Below, in pieces: positions 1 through 6,807 of a stretch of 43,246 nucleotides of DNA. Positions within the stretch are counted from its first letter, which is position 1, and the number at the start of each line of letters is the position of its first letter. The notes beneath the pieces are model-generated. The model was not told where the DNA came from and searched no databases. It saw only the letters and a program-made list of their open reading frames with translations. The stretch covers positions 1 to 43,246 of the forward strand of contig JADGBZ010000021.1 in NCBI GenBank assembly GCA_015231175.1, written 5' to 3'. A program made the translations under genes and the position numbers. This DNA comes from Magnetococcales bacterium (GTDB lineage: Bacteria > Pseudomonadota > Magnetococcia > Magnetococcales > DC0425bin3).

Positions 1-45
1 AACGGCGCCTATGACAATGGCTGGTCCGCACCCGGCATCACCACC
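1..45. repeat. Inverted repeat, left arm (truncated by window edge)
   Basis: Bases 1-45 are the reverse complement of 454-498 with one mismatch (44 of 45). Similarity stops abruptly after base 45. The left limit cannot be seen because the window starts inside the arm. The arms enclose 408 bases of the tail-fibre-like reading frame. Confidence 0.85.
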
Positions 46-774
46 CCAATCCGAAGGGCTGCCAGTCTGGGCTGTTGCGGCGTTGTACGTGCCCTCGACA
101 GGGTAGGAATCCACACAAGCGCGGTCTGGATTGTCATCGCCGCCGATTTGATGAACCCAGCCTCCCGCCGTGGCGTCGATTTTGTTGAAAACACTCCAGG
201 CAACTGAGTGATCCTGTGGTCTGTTGGTTTGTTGGTACAGCAGGCCAAAAGCTGCTGTGTTTGTATCCGTTGCCTTCGAAGCGCTGTTGACCACGCCCTC
301 GATGCCAACCTGATCGAACGTCACCGATACATCGGATTTTGACCAGTAAGATTGCGTAAGGTCACGCCCCCAGGTCACATGGTTCGTCCTGCTCGGCTCC
401 AGCAACAAGCCAAACCCGTCCTGGTTGTACCACGTCACATTGTAGTGGGTTGTGGTGGTGATGCCGGGTGCGGACCAGCCATTGTCATAGGTGCCGTTCC
501 ACACCCGATGGATATGGCTCCCGACTTCGACCCAGACATGACTACTCTGTTTGACGGTGGCGGAAGAGGCCCGCTCAAAGGTTCCCGTACCGTTACCAAC
601 CTGGGGGTGAATCGGATCCAGCGGGTTGAGAACAAACAGGACCGGATTTTGGGTCTGCGCCCCCTCCGCCGGCAGGAATGGCGAGTTCCAGGCGATGCAT
701 GGAACCAAGGCCATATGGCCATCGCTGGAGATCCACCTGAAGGCGGACCTGTCCTTATCAAACACTCTGTTCAT
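1..774 (-). CDS. Phage tail-fibre/spike-like protein, 3' end beyond window
   Basis: The frame is open from an ATG at 774 down to base 1 (258 codons) with no stop, so the C-terminus lies outside the window. A GGAGAG ribosome site sits 4-5 bases before the ATG. Around residues 74-81 it reads FERASSAT and later GLLLEPSRTNHVTWGRDL then YWSKSDVS. This is the pattern (RxSxAT ... GLLIExxRTN ... W.K) seen at the start of carbohydrate-binding, concanavalin-like modules of phage tail and spike proteins. The role would be host-surface attachment. It is last in the leftward phage operon, after the terminase. The segment at codons 93-107 recurs in inverted orientation at the window edge (bases 1-45), so the residues encoded below about base 50 may not be the native C-terminal course. 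Family assignment is by motif recall. Confidence 0.6.
   Translation of the reverse strand, partial: MNRVFDKDRSAFRWISSDGHMALVPCIAWNSPFLPAEGAQTQNPVLFVLNPLDPIHPQVGNGTGTFERASSATVKQSSHVWVEVGSHIHRVWNGTYDNGWSAPGITTTTHYNVTWYNQDGFGLLLEPSRTNHVTWGRDLTQSYWSKSDVSVTFDQVGIEGVVNSASKATDTNTAAFGLLYQQTNRPQDHSVAWSVFNKIDATAGGWVHQIGGDDNPDRACVDSYPVEGTYNAATAQTGSPSDWGGDAGCGPAIVIGAV
454..498. repeat. Inverted repeat, right arm, inside fibre gene
   Basis: Partner of the arm at 1-45. In the fibre gene it encodes NGTYDNGWSAPGITT. The other arm encodes the same peptide, with T changed to A at the third residue, on the plus strand. If the segment between the arms inverted, the fibre frame would run into an in-frame TGA at 205-207 (plus-strand numbering). 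Confidence 0.85.
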
Positions 775-826
775 GATGCTCTCCAAAAAAAGTCTTTGGC
801 CAGCAGATATCCAACGTGGAGGCCAT

Positions 827-1033
827 TCAAACCCTGTAATCCGGGATAAAGGCCGTGATCGGCCCACGTGGCCGGGCCAGACTCAGCAGGGCGGTCAAGA
901 TTTGTATGCGACCCCGCAACCTTTCCGTCTCTTCCATGGGCGAAGAGATGACGATATCTTCATGGCATCTTTGCAGTTCCTCTTTGGCCCACTGACTGAT
1001 CGTCTTCCAGGTTTCGCTGCCTGAATCTACCAT
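827..1033 (-). CDS. Small phage protein downstream of terminase
   Basis: Encodes 68 residues starting MVDSGSETWKTISQWA. The start is chosen at the ATG at 1033 because a GGGAGA ribosome site lies about 6 bases upstream; a longer frame to 1087 lacks that support. The protein is short, mostly charged and predicted helical, with a W-K-x-I-x-x-W-A segment followed by a helix ending ETERLRGRIQILTALLSLA. Small proteins of this look (an acidic helix, then an R-G-R-I-x-x-L leucine helix) are common beside phage terminase genes, but I do not know a function. It sits between the terminase nuclease piece and the fibre gene in the same direction. Confidence 0.6.
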   Translation of the reverse strand: MVDSGSETWKTISQWAKEELQRCHEDIVISSPMEETERLRGRIQILTALLSLARPRGPITAFIPDYRV

Positions 1034-1147
1034 GGTAATCTCCCGATAGTGTTGTTGACATCCGGCACCTGTTCGGCACCTTTTCAAAAAAAACTTTGGA
1101 CGGTTGTCGTTTTTTTGTGGGTGCCGGACAGGTGCATATTTGACCCT

Positions 1148-1876
1148 TCAATAACCAACTTCTCTGTCCGCAGCATGCACAGAGGCAACTTGGCGCTGCG
1201 GGTTGTTGTGGACCTGGGCTCGTTTGAGACCACTCAATACCAGATAGCGTGTGGCGTCCAGCAAGTGGTCATGCTCCTTGACGATGCGTCCCTGTTCATC
1301 CCGCCGGTAGAGACGATACTCGGTAAACCAGTTTTGCATGGTTTTGAAAACGCGCAGGCGCTGACTGGAGAGTCGTTCCCAAACCGCATGGATACCCGCC
1401 TCGACGGCATTGTCCGCTGGTTCCATGGTCAGGCCAAGATCCCTGTAGGCCTGCAACAAACTTTCTCCATCCTTCTGCCCACGCCCCCGGGCAGCAGGAT
1501 CGATGACACCAGGAATCCATACGCCCCGGGCACGGACTGCGGCGGCATGGATCGAAGGTTCTGCCTGGCCCCGATAGTGTTCGGAGTAGAGGTAGAGCAC
1601 ATCGGTTTCCCGGTCCCATGCCCCCCACACGGCTGCCGTGCGCTGCCATCCCACATCCAACGCGAAGACTCTTGGCCACCAGGATGGAATGTCCATGGGG
1701 TCGATCGCGATTTCTTCCTCTGGAACCGGGTAAATGGCGCCACTTCCCAGGGATGGAATCCCTTTGGCCCTGGCCGCCCTCTGGTGAGGAGGGATGGAGG
1801 CCAACAGCTCTTCCTTGTCCTTCTCGGTCAGGTGGGGCGCATCATTCCAGTCCGCCATGATGACAAATGGTTTCAT
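1148..1876 (-). CDS. Terminase large subunit, nuclease half (separate ORF)
   Basis: Encodes 242 residues if started at the ATG at 1876 (MKPFVIMADWNDAPHL). That ATG overlaps the TGA of the ATPase half as ATGA, with GGGAGG about 9-10 bases upstream. The sequence continues as the C-terminal half of a phage terminase large subunit. It has the linker AKGIPSLGSGAIYPVPEEEI, then an RNase-H-fold nuclease beginning FALDVGWQRTAAVWGAWD, where the Asp is a likely metal ligand, and a late acidic DHLLDATRYLVL helix. In relatives both halves are one protein of about 480-500 residues that packages DNA into the capsid and cuts the concatemer. Here they are in different frames: either a single-base change broke the gene or the halves are translated by coupling. 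The frame remains open upstream to 1990. Confidence 0.75.
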   Translation of the reverse strand: MKPFVIMADWNDAPHLTEKDKEELLASIPPHQRAARAKGIPSLGSGAIYPVPEEEIAIDPMDIPSWWPRVFALDVGWQRTAAVWGAWDRETDVLYLYSEHYRGQAEPSIHAAAVRARGVWIPGVIDPAARGRGQKDGESLLQAYRDLGLTMEPADNAVEAGIHAVWERLSSQRLRVFKTMQNWFTEYRLYRRDEQGRIVKEHDHLLDATRYLVLSGLKRAQVHNNPQRQVASVHAADREVGY

Positions 1877-2586
1877 GATTCCGGCAACCTCCCGTGTGGC
1901 AAAAAGTGGCGCACCACCTCGGACATACCTGAGAGGGGCGTGAAAGTGCAGATGATCAAGCCATTGGTTGTCATGGTGCGAATCAAACACTCGGCGTAGA
2001 TGGAGAGTGGTGGCTCCTCGTCAAGCCAGACCACATCCTGCTCGGTTCCCTGGAAAGATTTTCGCTTCTGATCGTAGCTTTTCAAGACCAGGCGGCTTTT
2101 TCCCCCCTGCCGGTGGTGGACGGTGATGGTCTCCACGGCATCAGGAACGCTTCCAGAACGATTCTTGATGTCTGCAATGCAAACTGCCGGGATCAATCCG
2201 GTTCCGACATCGCTGGGCGGTCCCAAAAGTTTCATTTGGATGATGTCCCTGACGGTCTGGGTGGTATCACCTGCTGCCCAGGCCCGGATCGGGCTGGTAA
2301 AGCGCCGGCCAACCCACCACTCCGGATAGAGTCCCGTCAGATGCAGGGTGACCTCATACCCTCCAACCCCTTCAGTTTTGCCAATGCGGTTGGCCGCCAG
2401 CATCAATCGCTCGCGGTGGCTTTTGCCGCTGGCGAAAAAAGCCATATGTTTTTGATAGCCGTCCCGGGCCAGAGGTCCGGAATCGGGATAAAAATCATCC
2501 AACCGCCGCAAGCGCCGCCGACGCTCTTTTTCCTTAAGCATCAAAGTCAGCAGATGTTTCTTTGATAAACCTGTCGATGTGGTCAT
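1873..2586 (-). CDS. Terminase large subunit, ATPase half (separate ORF)
   Basis: Encodes 237 residues. The packaging ATPase signatures are clear: a Walker A-like AANRIGKTEG near residues 65-74 and a Walker B DVVWLDEEP near residues 185-193, followed by a CTFTPLSGMSEVV segment (the usual coupling motif after Walker B). The ATG at 2586 is preferred because AGGA precedes it; another ATG at 2541 would leave only an 8-base overlap with the small-subunit gene. The protein ends HFLPHGRLPES and stops exactly where the next frame resumes the family sequence with MKPFVIMADW. The split therefore falls at the ATPase-nuclease linker rather than inside a domain. It powers DNA translocation in phage packaging if functional. 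Confidence 0.8.
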   Translation of the reverse strand: MTTSTGLSKKHLLTLMLKEKERRRRLRRLDDFYPDSGPLARDGYQKHMAFFASGKSHRERLMLAANRIGKTEGVGGYEVTLHLTGLYPEWWVGRRFTSPIRAWAAGDTTQTVRDIIQMKLLGPPSDVGTGLIPAVCIADIKNRSGSVPDAVETITVHHRQGGKSRLVLKSYDQKRKSFQGTEQDVVWLDEEPPLSIYAECLIRTMTTNGLIICTFTPLSGMSEVVRHFLPHGRLPES

Positions 2587-2854
2587 CCAATTCCTCATCT
2601 GTCATGGCCTGCAGGTGTTTGAGTACGGAATCCGCATCATCGGCTCCGGCTTCCAGTTGCAGGTGGCGACCGATGAGTTCGAGTGCCTTGTTGGCCCCGG
2701 AAACGTCCATTTTAAATTCCCCCGTGGGATTGCCAGACCGATCCTTGACTGGTTCTTCCTGAAGACACCGTTCCACAACGGTCTGAAGTTTATCCAACCA
2801 CCATTTTCGATCGATTTTGCTTTTTCGTGTTCGTTTCGTCCTGTTCTCATTCAT
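2534..2854 (-). CDS. Phage terminase small subunit-like protein
   Basis: Encodes 106 residues. The N-terminus is very basic (RTKRTRKSKIDRKWW), as in DNA-binding terminase small subunits. The middle has NPTGEFKMDVSGANKALELIGRHL, matching the 'G-x-Y/F-x-x-D ... A-N-K-A-L-E-L-L-G-K-H-L' signature I associate with Terminase_2-type small subunits. The C-terminus is acidic and ends in a repeated ELDDHID helix. It would recognise the packaging site and load the large subunit. Its 3' end overlaps the start of the terminase ATPase gene by 53 bases, consistent with translational coupling. The start has only a weak AGG upstream. It lies directly downstream of the lysis-type genes. Confidence 0.7.
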   Translation of the reverse strand: MNENRTKRTRKSKIDRKWWLDKLQTVVERCLQEEPVKDRSGNPTGEFKMDVSGANKALELIGRHLQLEAGADDADSVLKHLQAMTDEELDDHIDRFIKETSADFDA

Positions 2855-2899
2855 GGTTAAACCTGTTTTTCTGCACGGAAAACACCAAAGACAGGTTGG

Positions 2900-3148
2900 T
2901 CACCCGGAGAGTTTGTCACGGAAATACTGTCCCAGGGCGGTGACAACCATGGCCACGCCTCCGCCGCTCAGCATGCCAAATACGGCGGAACGGCTCTCCA
3001 CGGCACGCAACCTGTTGTCGAGCCCCCCGATCCACTCCGTGATCTCGGTTTGCCGACCCTGAATGGCTGCCAGAGTCCCTTTGATTTCACCAAGATGCAT
3101 GGATATTTCATTGAAAATATCTTGATTTTCGCAGCAGTGTTCGTTCAT
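2900..3148 (-). CDS. Small phage membrane protein, haemolysin XhlA-like
   Basis: Encodes 82 residues. The first 60 form a predicted coiled coil (EISMHLGEIKGTLAAIQGRQ, then WIGGLDNRLRAVESR). A single hydrophobic segment follows (VFGMLSGGGVAMVVTALGQY) and a short basic tail. Coiled coil plus one C-terminal membrane helix is the layout of XhlA-type and similar accessory lysis proteins of phages. The function is inferred from layout and from its place between a holin-like gene and the terminase small subunit. The start ATG is just 4 bases past the stop of the upstream gene, with GGGTGA before it. Confidence 0.55.
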   Translation of the reverse strand: MNEHCCENQDIFNEISMHLGEIKGTLAAIQGRQTEITEWIGGLDNRLRAVESRSAVFGMLSGGGVAMVVTALGQYFRDKLSG

Positions 3149-3152
3149 GACA

Positions 3153-3314
3153 TCACCCTTTTGTCAACATGCCAACAAGACCGGCCAACCCCGTGCCCGT
3201 GGCGATGATCTCCGTCACAAGTTCTGGCCGCATATCGATACCCAACGCTGTGGCCAGCATGATCATGCCCCGCCATGTAGAAGGTTCCTGCAATCTTTCC
3301 ATCACGTATTTCAT
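3153..3314 (-). CDS. Holin-like small phage protein
   Basis: Encodes 53 residues from the ATG at 3314, which overlaps the previous stop as TGATG. The sequence begins MKYVMERLQEPSTWRGMIML and ends in a glycine-rich hydrophobic helix (IIATGTGLAGLVGMLTKG). The 'RLxEPSTWRG' opening followed by one or two short hydrophobic helices is typical of small putative holins next to phage endolysins. It would form membrane lesions letting the lysozyme reach the cell wall. An in-frame longer version to 3419 exists but overlaps the upstream gene heavily. Confidence 0.6.
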   Translation of the reverse strand: MKYVMERLQEPSTWRGMIMLATALGIDMRPELVTEIIATGTGLAGLVGMLTKG

Positions 3315-3448
3315 CACAGCACCACCAACCCGATCAGATGACCAATACCGGAAATGACCAAAGGCACCATGGCCACCATGGCCATCAGCCCGGTCAGCAA
3401 GACCAGGCAACTTCCCCAATGTGTCAGCTTGTTTCTGCCTTCATTCAT
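3314..3448 (-). CDS. Short membrane protein in lysis cluster
   Basis: Encodes 44 residues. A 12-residue polar N-terminus (MNEGRNKLTHWG) is followed by about 32 almost entirely hydrophobic residues with a likely turn at the SG pair (LVLLTGLMAMVAMVPLVISG, then IGHLIGLVVL). The ATG at 3448 overlaps the end of the lysozyme gene by 8 bases and its stop overlaps the next start (TGATG), so the three genes appear translationally coupled. I do not recognise a family; a holin, antiholin or spanin-like partner is possible from position. Confidence 0.5.
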   Translation of the reverse strand: MNEGRNKLTHWGSCLVLLTGLMAMVAMVPLVISGIGHLIGLVVL

Positions 3449-3869
3449 CGTGCATCTCCTTGCCGGTTTCGACCATGCGGGACAAATATTTTGCCCGCTC
3501 CCCAACTTGTTTTGCCCAACGGGAATCCAGCATCTCCTGGGCAGCCAGAGTAAAATCCTTATTGTTGATGGCGGCGACGAATCGTTGAAACAACCGAAAG
3601 CGACTGATACCCAGGTTGAAACACATATCCATCAGGGCACACCGCCGCACATCGTTCAGATCGTTGAACCCTGGCAGATAACGTTGCAACTCCCCTTCAA
3701 CCCGATCCAGGTCATTGTTCAGCAAGACCATCGCTTCGGCTTCCGAGATGCCCACATCCTCCAGGTTTCGGCCAACGCCGATGGTGACCCGGCCCGCCGG
3801 GCAGAGATACGGACGCAAGGCAATCCCTTCGTGTCTGATCAACTGTTTGGTCAGCGCTTCACGATCCAT
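3441..3869 (-). CDS. Phage lysozyme (glycoside hydrolase family 24)
   Basis: Encodes 142 residues from the ATG at 3869, which has a near-perfect GGAGGA ribosome site 6 bases upstream; a longer frame to 3947 runs through terminator hairpins and is rejected. The opening LIRHEGIALRPYLCPAGRVT followed by IGVGRNLEDVGISEAEA is the GH24 signature. It has the catalytic Glu in RHEG and the T-IGVGRN loop; the usual G-x-x-T-I-G-Y-G is slightly changed. It hydrolyses the glycan strands of peptidoglycan at the end of the lytic cycle. No signal peptide is seen, so it would depend on a holin, and holin-like genes follow immediately in overlap. Confidence 0.85.
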   Translation of the reverse strand: MDREALTKQLIRHEGIALRPYLCPAGRVTIGVGRNLEDVGISEAEAMVLLNNDLDRVEGELQRYLPGFNDLNDVRRCALMDMCFNLGISRFRLFQRFVAAINNKDFTLAAQEMLDSRWAKQVGERAKYLSRMVETGKEMHDE

Positions 3870-3883
3870 TTTCGTTCCTCCAG

Positions 3884-3916
3884 AAAAAAAGCCTGCTCCG
3901 GTCACCCGCAGCAGGC
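3884..3916 (-). terminator. Terminator-like hairpin just before lysozyme RBS
   Basis: Read on the minus strand, GCCTGCT pairs with AGCAGGC (3910-3916 with 3891-3897) and is followed by seven T. It lies only about 8 bases before the lysozyme ribosome site, so it would act on any transcript entering the lysis genes from upstream. Confidence 0.6.
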
Positions 3917-3919
3917 ATG

Positions 3920-3941
3920 AAAAAACCCGCCTGGGGCGGGT
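3920..3941 (-). terminator. Terminator-like hairpin, second of tandem set
   Basis: A 7-bp GC-rich stem (ACCCGCC/GGCGGGT) with a 3-base loop, followed on the minus strand by six T. It is a strong intrinsic terminator candidate. Confidence 0.65.
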
Positions 3942-3961
3942 CACCAATAAACAACAACAAT

Positions 3962-3997
3962 AAAAAAAGCCCCCTCACCCGGACGGCGAAGAGGCTT
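3962..3997 (-). terminator. Terminator-like hairpin, third of tandem set (imperfect)
   Basis: On the minus strand AAGCC pairs with GGCTT around a GC-rich interior and a T7 run follows (3968-3962). The stem is interrupted, so it is weaker than the two hairpins downstream. Confidence 0.4.
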
Positions 3998-4057
3998 CAT
4001 GACATAACTCACCTATTATGGGTGCAACCTTTACCCCTTTTTGCGCCCTCCTGCAAT

Positions 4058-4087
4058 AAAAAAAATGATCGGTTGACCATTTTTTTT
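4058..4087. terminator. Bidirectional A/T-flanked hairpin
   Basis: A run of eight A, ATG..CAT pairing with one internal mismatch, and a run of seven or more T. The symmetry would allow termination in either direction. It lies between the redox operon (stop at 4253) and the phage lysis genes, both read leftward. Confidence 0.45.
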
Positions 4088-4101
4088 ATTTTTTGGTAAC
4101 G

Positions 4102-4200
4102 ATTCACCACTCTCTCAAGAAAAGCTTGGACATAAAAGCCTTCGTCAGGACTTCGCCCCGGACCCCACCAGGGGAAAGAGCGCAGCCCTTTCCCCTGGAC
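4102..4200 (+). repeat. Dispersed structured repeat, copy 1
   Basis: Shares with the copies at 9141-9251, 35871-35953 and 43021-43246 the core ATTCACC..CTCTCAAGAAAAGC, TGGACAT.AAAGCC and CTTCGCCCCGGACCCCACCA. It ends in its own hairpin, CCAGGGGAAAG (4168-4178) with CTTTCCCCTGG (4188-4198). The remaining 380-base stretch between lysozyme and redox operon holds only this repeat and the terminators. Confidence 0.8.
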
Positions 4201-4252
4201 TCCCATCCCAGTCTTTCAATCGTTATGGCCAAACAGGTTCCGCCGTTTCTTC

Positions 4253-5785
4253 TTACGCCACATCTCCCTTGAGGATCATTTTGTTCCGTTGCGAGCGACT
4301 CTCCCCAACGGATGTCACCCGGATGGCGGCCTGGTCCACAACCGGGCATTTGTTTTCGCAGATGCCACAACCGATGCAGCGGGAGGGTTCCACAAAGGGC
4401 TGTTTCAATGCCACAGGTTTGCCCTCGCGGTCAGGAATGGCGACACTCTGGAACCAGATCGCCTTGGGAGAGGTGGGGCACATCTCTTCGCAAACAATGC
4501 ATGGGGTGTGCATGGCCCAGGGAAGACACCGGCCCCGATCAAAAAAAGCGGTGCCCACCCTGATGGGGTGTGGGAAAGGTTTGGCCCCAACCTTCTCCGC
4601 CACCGACAAGGGCCGGATCGCCGCCGTCGGACAGACCTGCCCACAAAGAACACAATATTGTTCGCAATAGCCCTGGGCGTTGATCAGGATGGGGGTCCAC
4701 AACCCCTCCAGACCAGCTTCGAGCAGTGCCGGTTGCAAAACGTTGGTGGGACATACCCGCATGCAGGCTGCGCATTTGATGCACCGGGCCAAAAAATCCC
4801 CTTCCGGCAGGGCCCCGGGAGGACGAATCACCTCGGGAACAGGATGCGCGAAGGCGGAACGGGAACTGCGCAGCATGGGAAACAGGGCCAAGGCAGTCAC
4901 CCCGGATTCCACCAAACGACGCCGCCCGATATCCAGAGACTGATGAACGGAGCTGCGTGGCTGCGACAAGCCATAGTGCAAGGCCCCTTCGGAACAAGCC
5001 TCGATGCAGTTCATGCACAGGTGGCACTCGCTGACACGCAACTCGGTGTGGGGATCGCACCCACCCTGACAAGCCTCCAGACATCGGGAACAAGAGGTGC
5101 ATCGGTCCACATCACGACGAATCCGCAAGGGGGCGCGAAGGGCAAAGACCCCCAACAGGGCCCCCAGCGGACACATCACCCGACACCAAAAACGGGGCAT
5201 GAAACGGTTAGCCAGAAGAATCCCCAACAGGATCATGCTGATCAAAATCCCGCCATGGAAATAGGGCTGGTATGGATAGAGGGGGATCTCCCGCCCATGG
5301 ACCGCCGGCAACACGCCAACCGCGAAAGAGCGCTCCAACAGGGCGATGGGATCTAAAAGACCGATCTGGAGTCCCCCCAACAAAGCCAGGAGAAGGAGAG
5401 CGGTCAATAGATAGTATTTGACGCGAAAAATGGAGCGATACCGATTGTCCGCATAGGCATCCACCGGTCGCCGCCGATTGAACAGGTAGCCGGCAAGCTG
5501 GTTGAGAATGCCCAAGGGACAGACCCAGGAACAAAAAAAACGTCCGAGAAACAAAGTTGACAACAGGATCACCAACGACCAGGCAAGCCCTTTGTACAGG
5601 GTGTGGCTCGTCAACAAACCACCCAGGGCGGTCAGGGGATCCAGCTCCAAAAACAGGGAGACATCGTACCCCCGTAAATGGCGAAAGTCGCTCACCAGCA
5701 AAAAAAACAGAAACATTCCGAGAAAGAAAGTCGCATGGTAGCGACGCAGGGCACGCAGTTCAGGCAAGAAGCGCATGACAATCAT
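4253..5785 (-). CDS. Membrane polyferredoxin, NapH/NapG-like fusion
   Basis: Encodes 510 residues. The ATG at 5785 is chosen because it overlaps the upstream stop as ATGA. The N-terminal half has several membrane segments with two juxtamembrane CxxxCP motifs (CSWVCPLG, CRVMCPLG), as in NapH/MauN proteins. Then come two [4Fe-4S] motifs (CTSCSRCLEAC, CHLCMNCIEAC) and a second RRRLV-type arginine motif plus hydrophobic stretch (ESGVTALALFPML). A further set of ferredoxin motifs ends the protein (CIKCAACMRVCP, CVLCGQVCP, CIVCEEMCP, CIGCGICENKCP). It looks like NapH fused to a NapG-type ferredoxin whose own Tat-like signal has become internal. It would pass electrons between the quinone pool and an extracytoplasmic partner. 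It is last in a four-gene operon; the electron acceptor is unknown. Confidence 0.8.
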   Translation of the reverse strand: MIVMRFLPELRALRRYHATFFLGMFLFFLLVSDFRHLRGYDVSLFLELDPLTALGGLLTSHTLYKGLAWSLVILLSTLFLGRFFCSWVCPLGILNQLAGYLFNRRRPVDAYADNRYRSIFRVKYYLLTALLLLALLGGLQIGLLDPIALLERSFAVGVLPAVHGREIPLYPYQPYFHGGILISMILLGILLANRFMPRFWCRVMCPLGALLGVFALRAPLRIRRDVDRCTSCSRCLEACQGGCDPHTELRVSECHLCMNCIEACSEGALHYGLSQPRSSVHQSLDIGRRRLVESGVTALALFPMLRSSRSAFAHPVPEVIRPPGALPEGDFLARCIKCAACMRVCPTNVLQPALLEAGLEGLWTPILINAQGYCEQYCVLCGQVCPTAAIRPLSVAEKVGAKPFPHPIRVGTAFFDRGRCLPWAMHTPCIVCEEMCPTSPKAIWFQSVAIPDREGKPVALKQPFVEPSRCIGCGICENKCPVVDQAAIRVTSVGESRSQRNKMILKGDVA

Positions 5786-6786
5786 CCGATCTGGGTCTGG
5801 GAAACGTTCAGATCTTGCCAACGCACATGTCCCAGCCCCCGTTGTTCACCCAAGGCGAGAAACGGAACCGTTTCAGGTTGCAGGTTGAGAAATTGCAGGC
5901 TGAAAGCATCGATGGCCACTTCATCCAGACCGGCGATCAAGGTATTTTCCCGGCTGACATCAGCCACGCTGCCACCGGTAGGTCCGTTGCGTTGCAAAAC
6001 CCGGGTGGCATCCATGACCGTCAATGTGGGACGTACTGCGGCAGCCAGATCCACGATGGAGGTATGGATATCCTGGTGCAGGCGGTTGCGCGTGCCACCG
6101 ATCACCCCATACCAATTTTTCATGGCCAGGGTACAGCCGCTCAGGGAGTGATGTTTGACGATAGGCAGGTTGATCACCTTGTCAGCTTCGAGAAAAAAGC
6201 GTGAAACCGGCCATACCTTGAGCAGGGTTCCCCCCAGGTCGGCACGCACGAAATCCTCCTGCCGGGGCAGCCGTATCTCCCCCCCCGCCTGGTGGGTTGC
6301 CTCTTCGATCCCGGAACGGAAAAAACAGCGCGCCGGATCATTGAGAGAGTGATCGGTGACCCAGACCGCCTTGGCCCCGGCCTCCCGGCAAAGCCGCACC
6401 ATGGCCGCCACCAACTCCGGCCCCGTATTGGCGGCCTGCTCGGGTTGCCGGTCCCAGCCGACATTGGGCTTGAGTAAAACCTTGTCGCCACGCTGGATGA
6501 ACCGCTCGATGCCTCCCAGCCGGGTGATGGCCTCTCTGGTCATGCGCGGCACATCTGTTCCCCGCACCACGGCCAACTGCGGGTGGTGAGCGGATGGCGG
6601 AACACGAAAATCCCGTAATTTGTGGATCACCTCCGGTTGGCGGCGGATGGGTTCGTTGCTGTAGGCCAACCAGCCCCCAACACCGATCCCCGCTGCAAGC
6701 CCGGAGGTGATGGAGATCTCGCGGATAAACTGCCGCCGACTCAAAACAGGTTGGGTTCGATCGGTTCTGGGCTTTTTTGCAGACAC
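5782..6786 (-). CDS. DUF362 protein with Tat-type signal
   Basis: Encodes 334 residues from a GTG at 6786 with GGAGG 5-6 bases upstream; a TTG four codons earlier overlaps that site and is rejected. The N-terminus SRRQFIREISITSGLAAGIG is a twin-arginine-like signal, predicting export in folded form. The body has the DUF362 landmarks GDKVLLKPNVGWDRQPEQA, WVTDHSLND, KVINLPIVKHHSLSGCTLA and MKNWYGVIGGTRNRLHQD. DUF362 members often accompany ferredoxins, and some are fused to them. The biochemical role is not established to my knowledge. Its stop overlaps the start of the polyferredoxin gene, arguing for co-translation and a shared complex. Confidence 0.8.
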   Translation of the reverse strand: MSAKKPRTDRTQPVLSRRQFIREISITSGLAAGIGVGGWLAYSNEPIRRQPEVIHKLRDFRVPPSAHHPQLAVVRGTDVPRMTREAITRLGGIERFIQRGDKVLLKPNVGWDRQPEQAANTGPELVAAMVRLCREAGAKAVWVTDHSLNDPARCFFRSGIEEATHQAGGEIRLPRQEDFVRADLGGTLLKVWPVSRFFLEADKVINLPIVKHHSLSGCTLAMKNWYGVIGGTRNRLHQDIHTSIVDLAAAVRPTLTVMDATRVLQRNGPTGGSVADVSRENTLIAGLDEVAIDAFSLQFLNLQPETVPFLALGEQRGLGHVRWQDLNVSQTQIG

Positions 6787-6807
6787 AAAACCCTCCAAAA
6801 ACAGGAG

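Noticed and set aside
1..498. Diversity-generating retroelement (template/variable repeat pair)
   Set aside because: Only one mismatch in 45 bases, no adenine-specific pattern beyond the repeat, and no reverse transcriptase in the window.
1890..1905. Programmed -1 frameshift joining the terminase halves
   Set aside because: The T5 run (CACTTTTTG on the minus strand) is not a canonical slippery heptamer, and an ATGA overlap with a ribosome site explains the second half better.
1049..1999. 316-codon plus-strand frame across the terminase nuclease half
   Set aside because: The minus strand carries coherent terminase sequence; the plus-strand product is rich in Pro/Arg/Gly with no domain.
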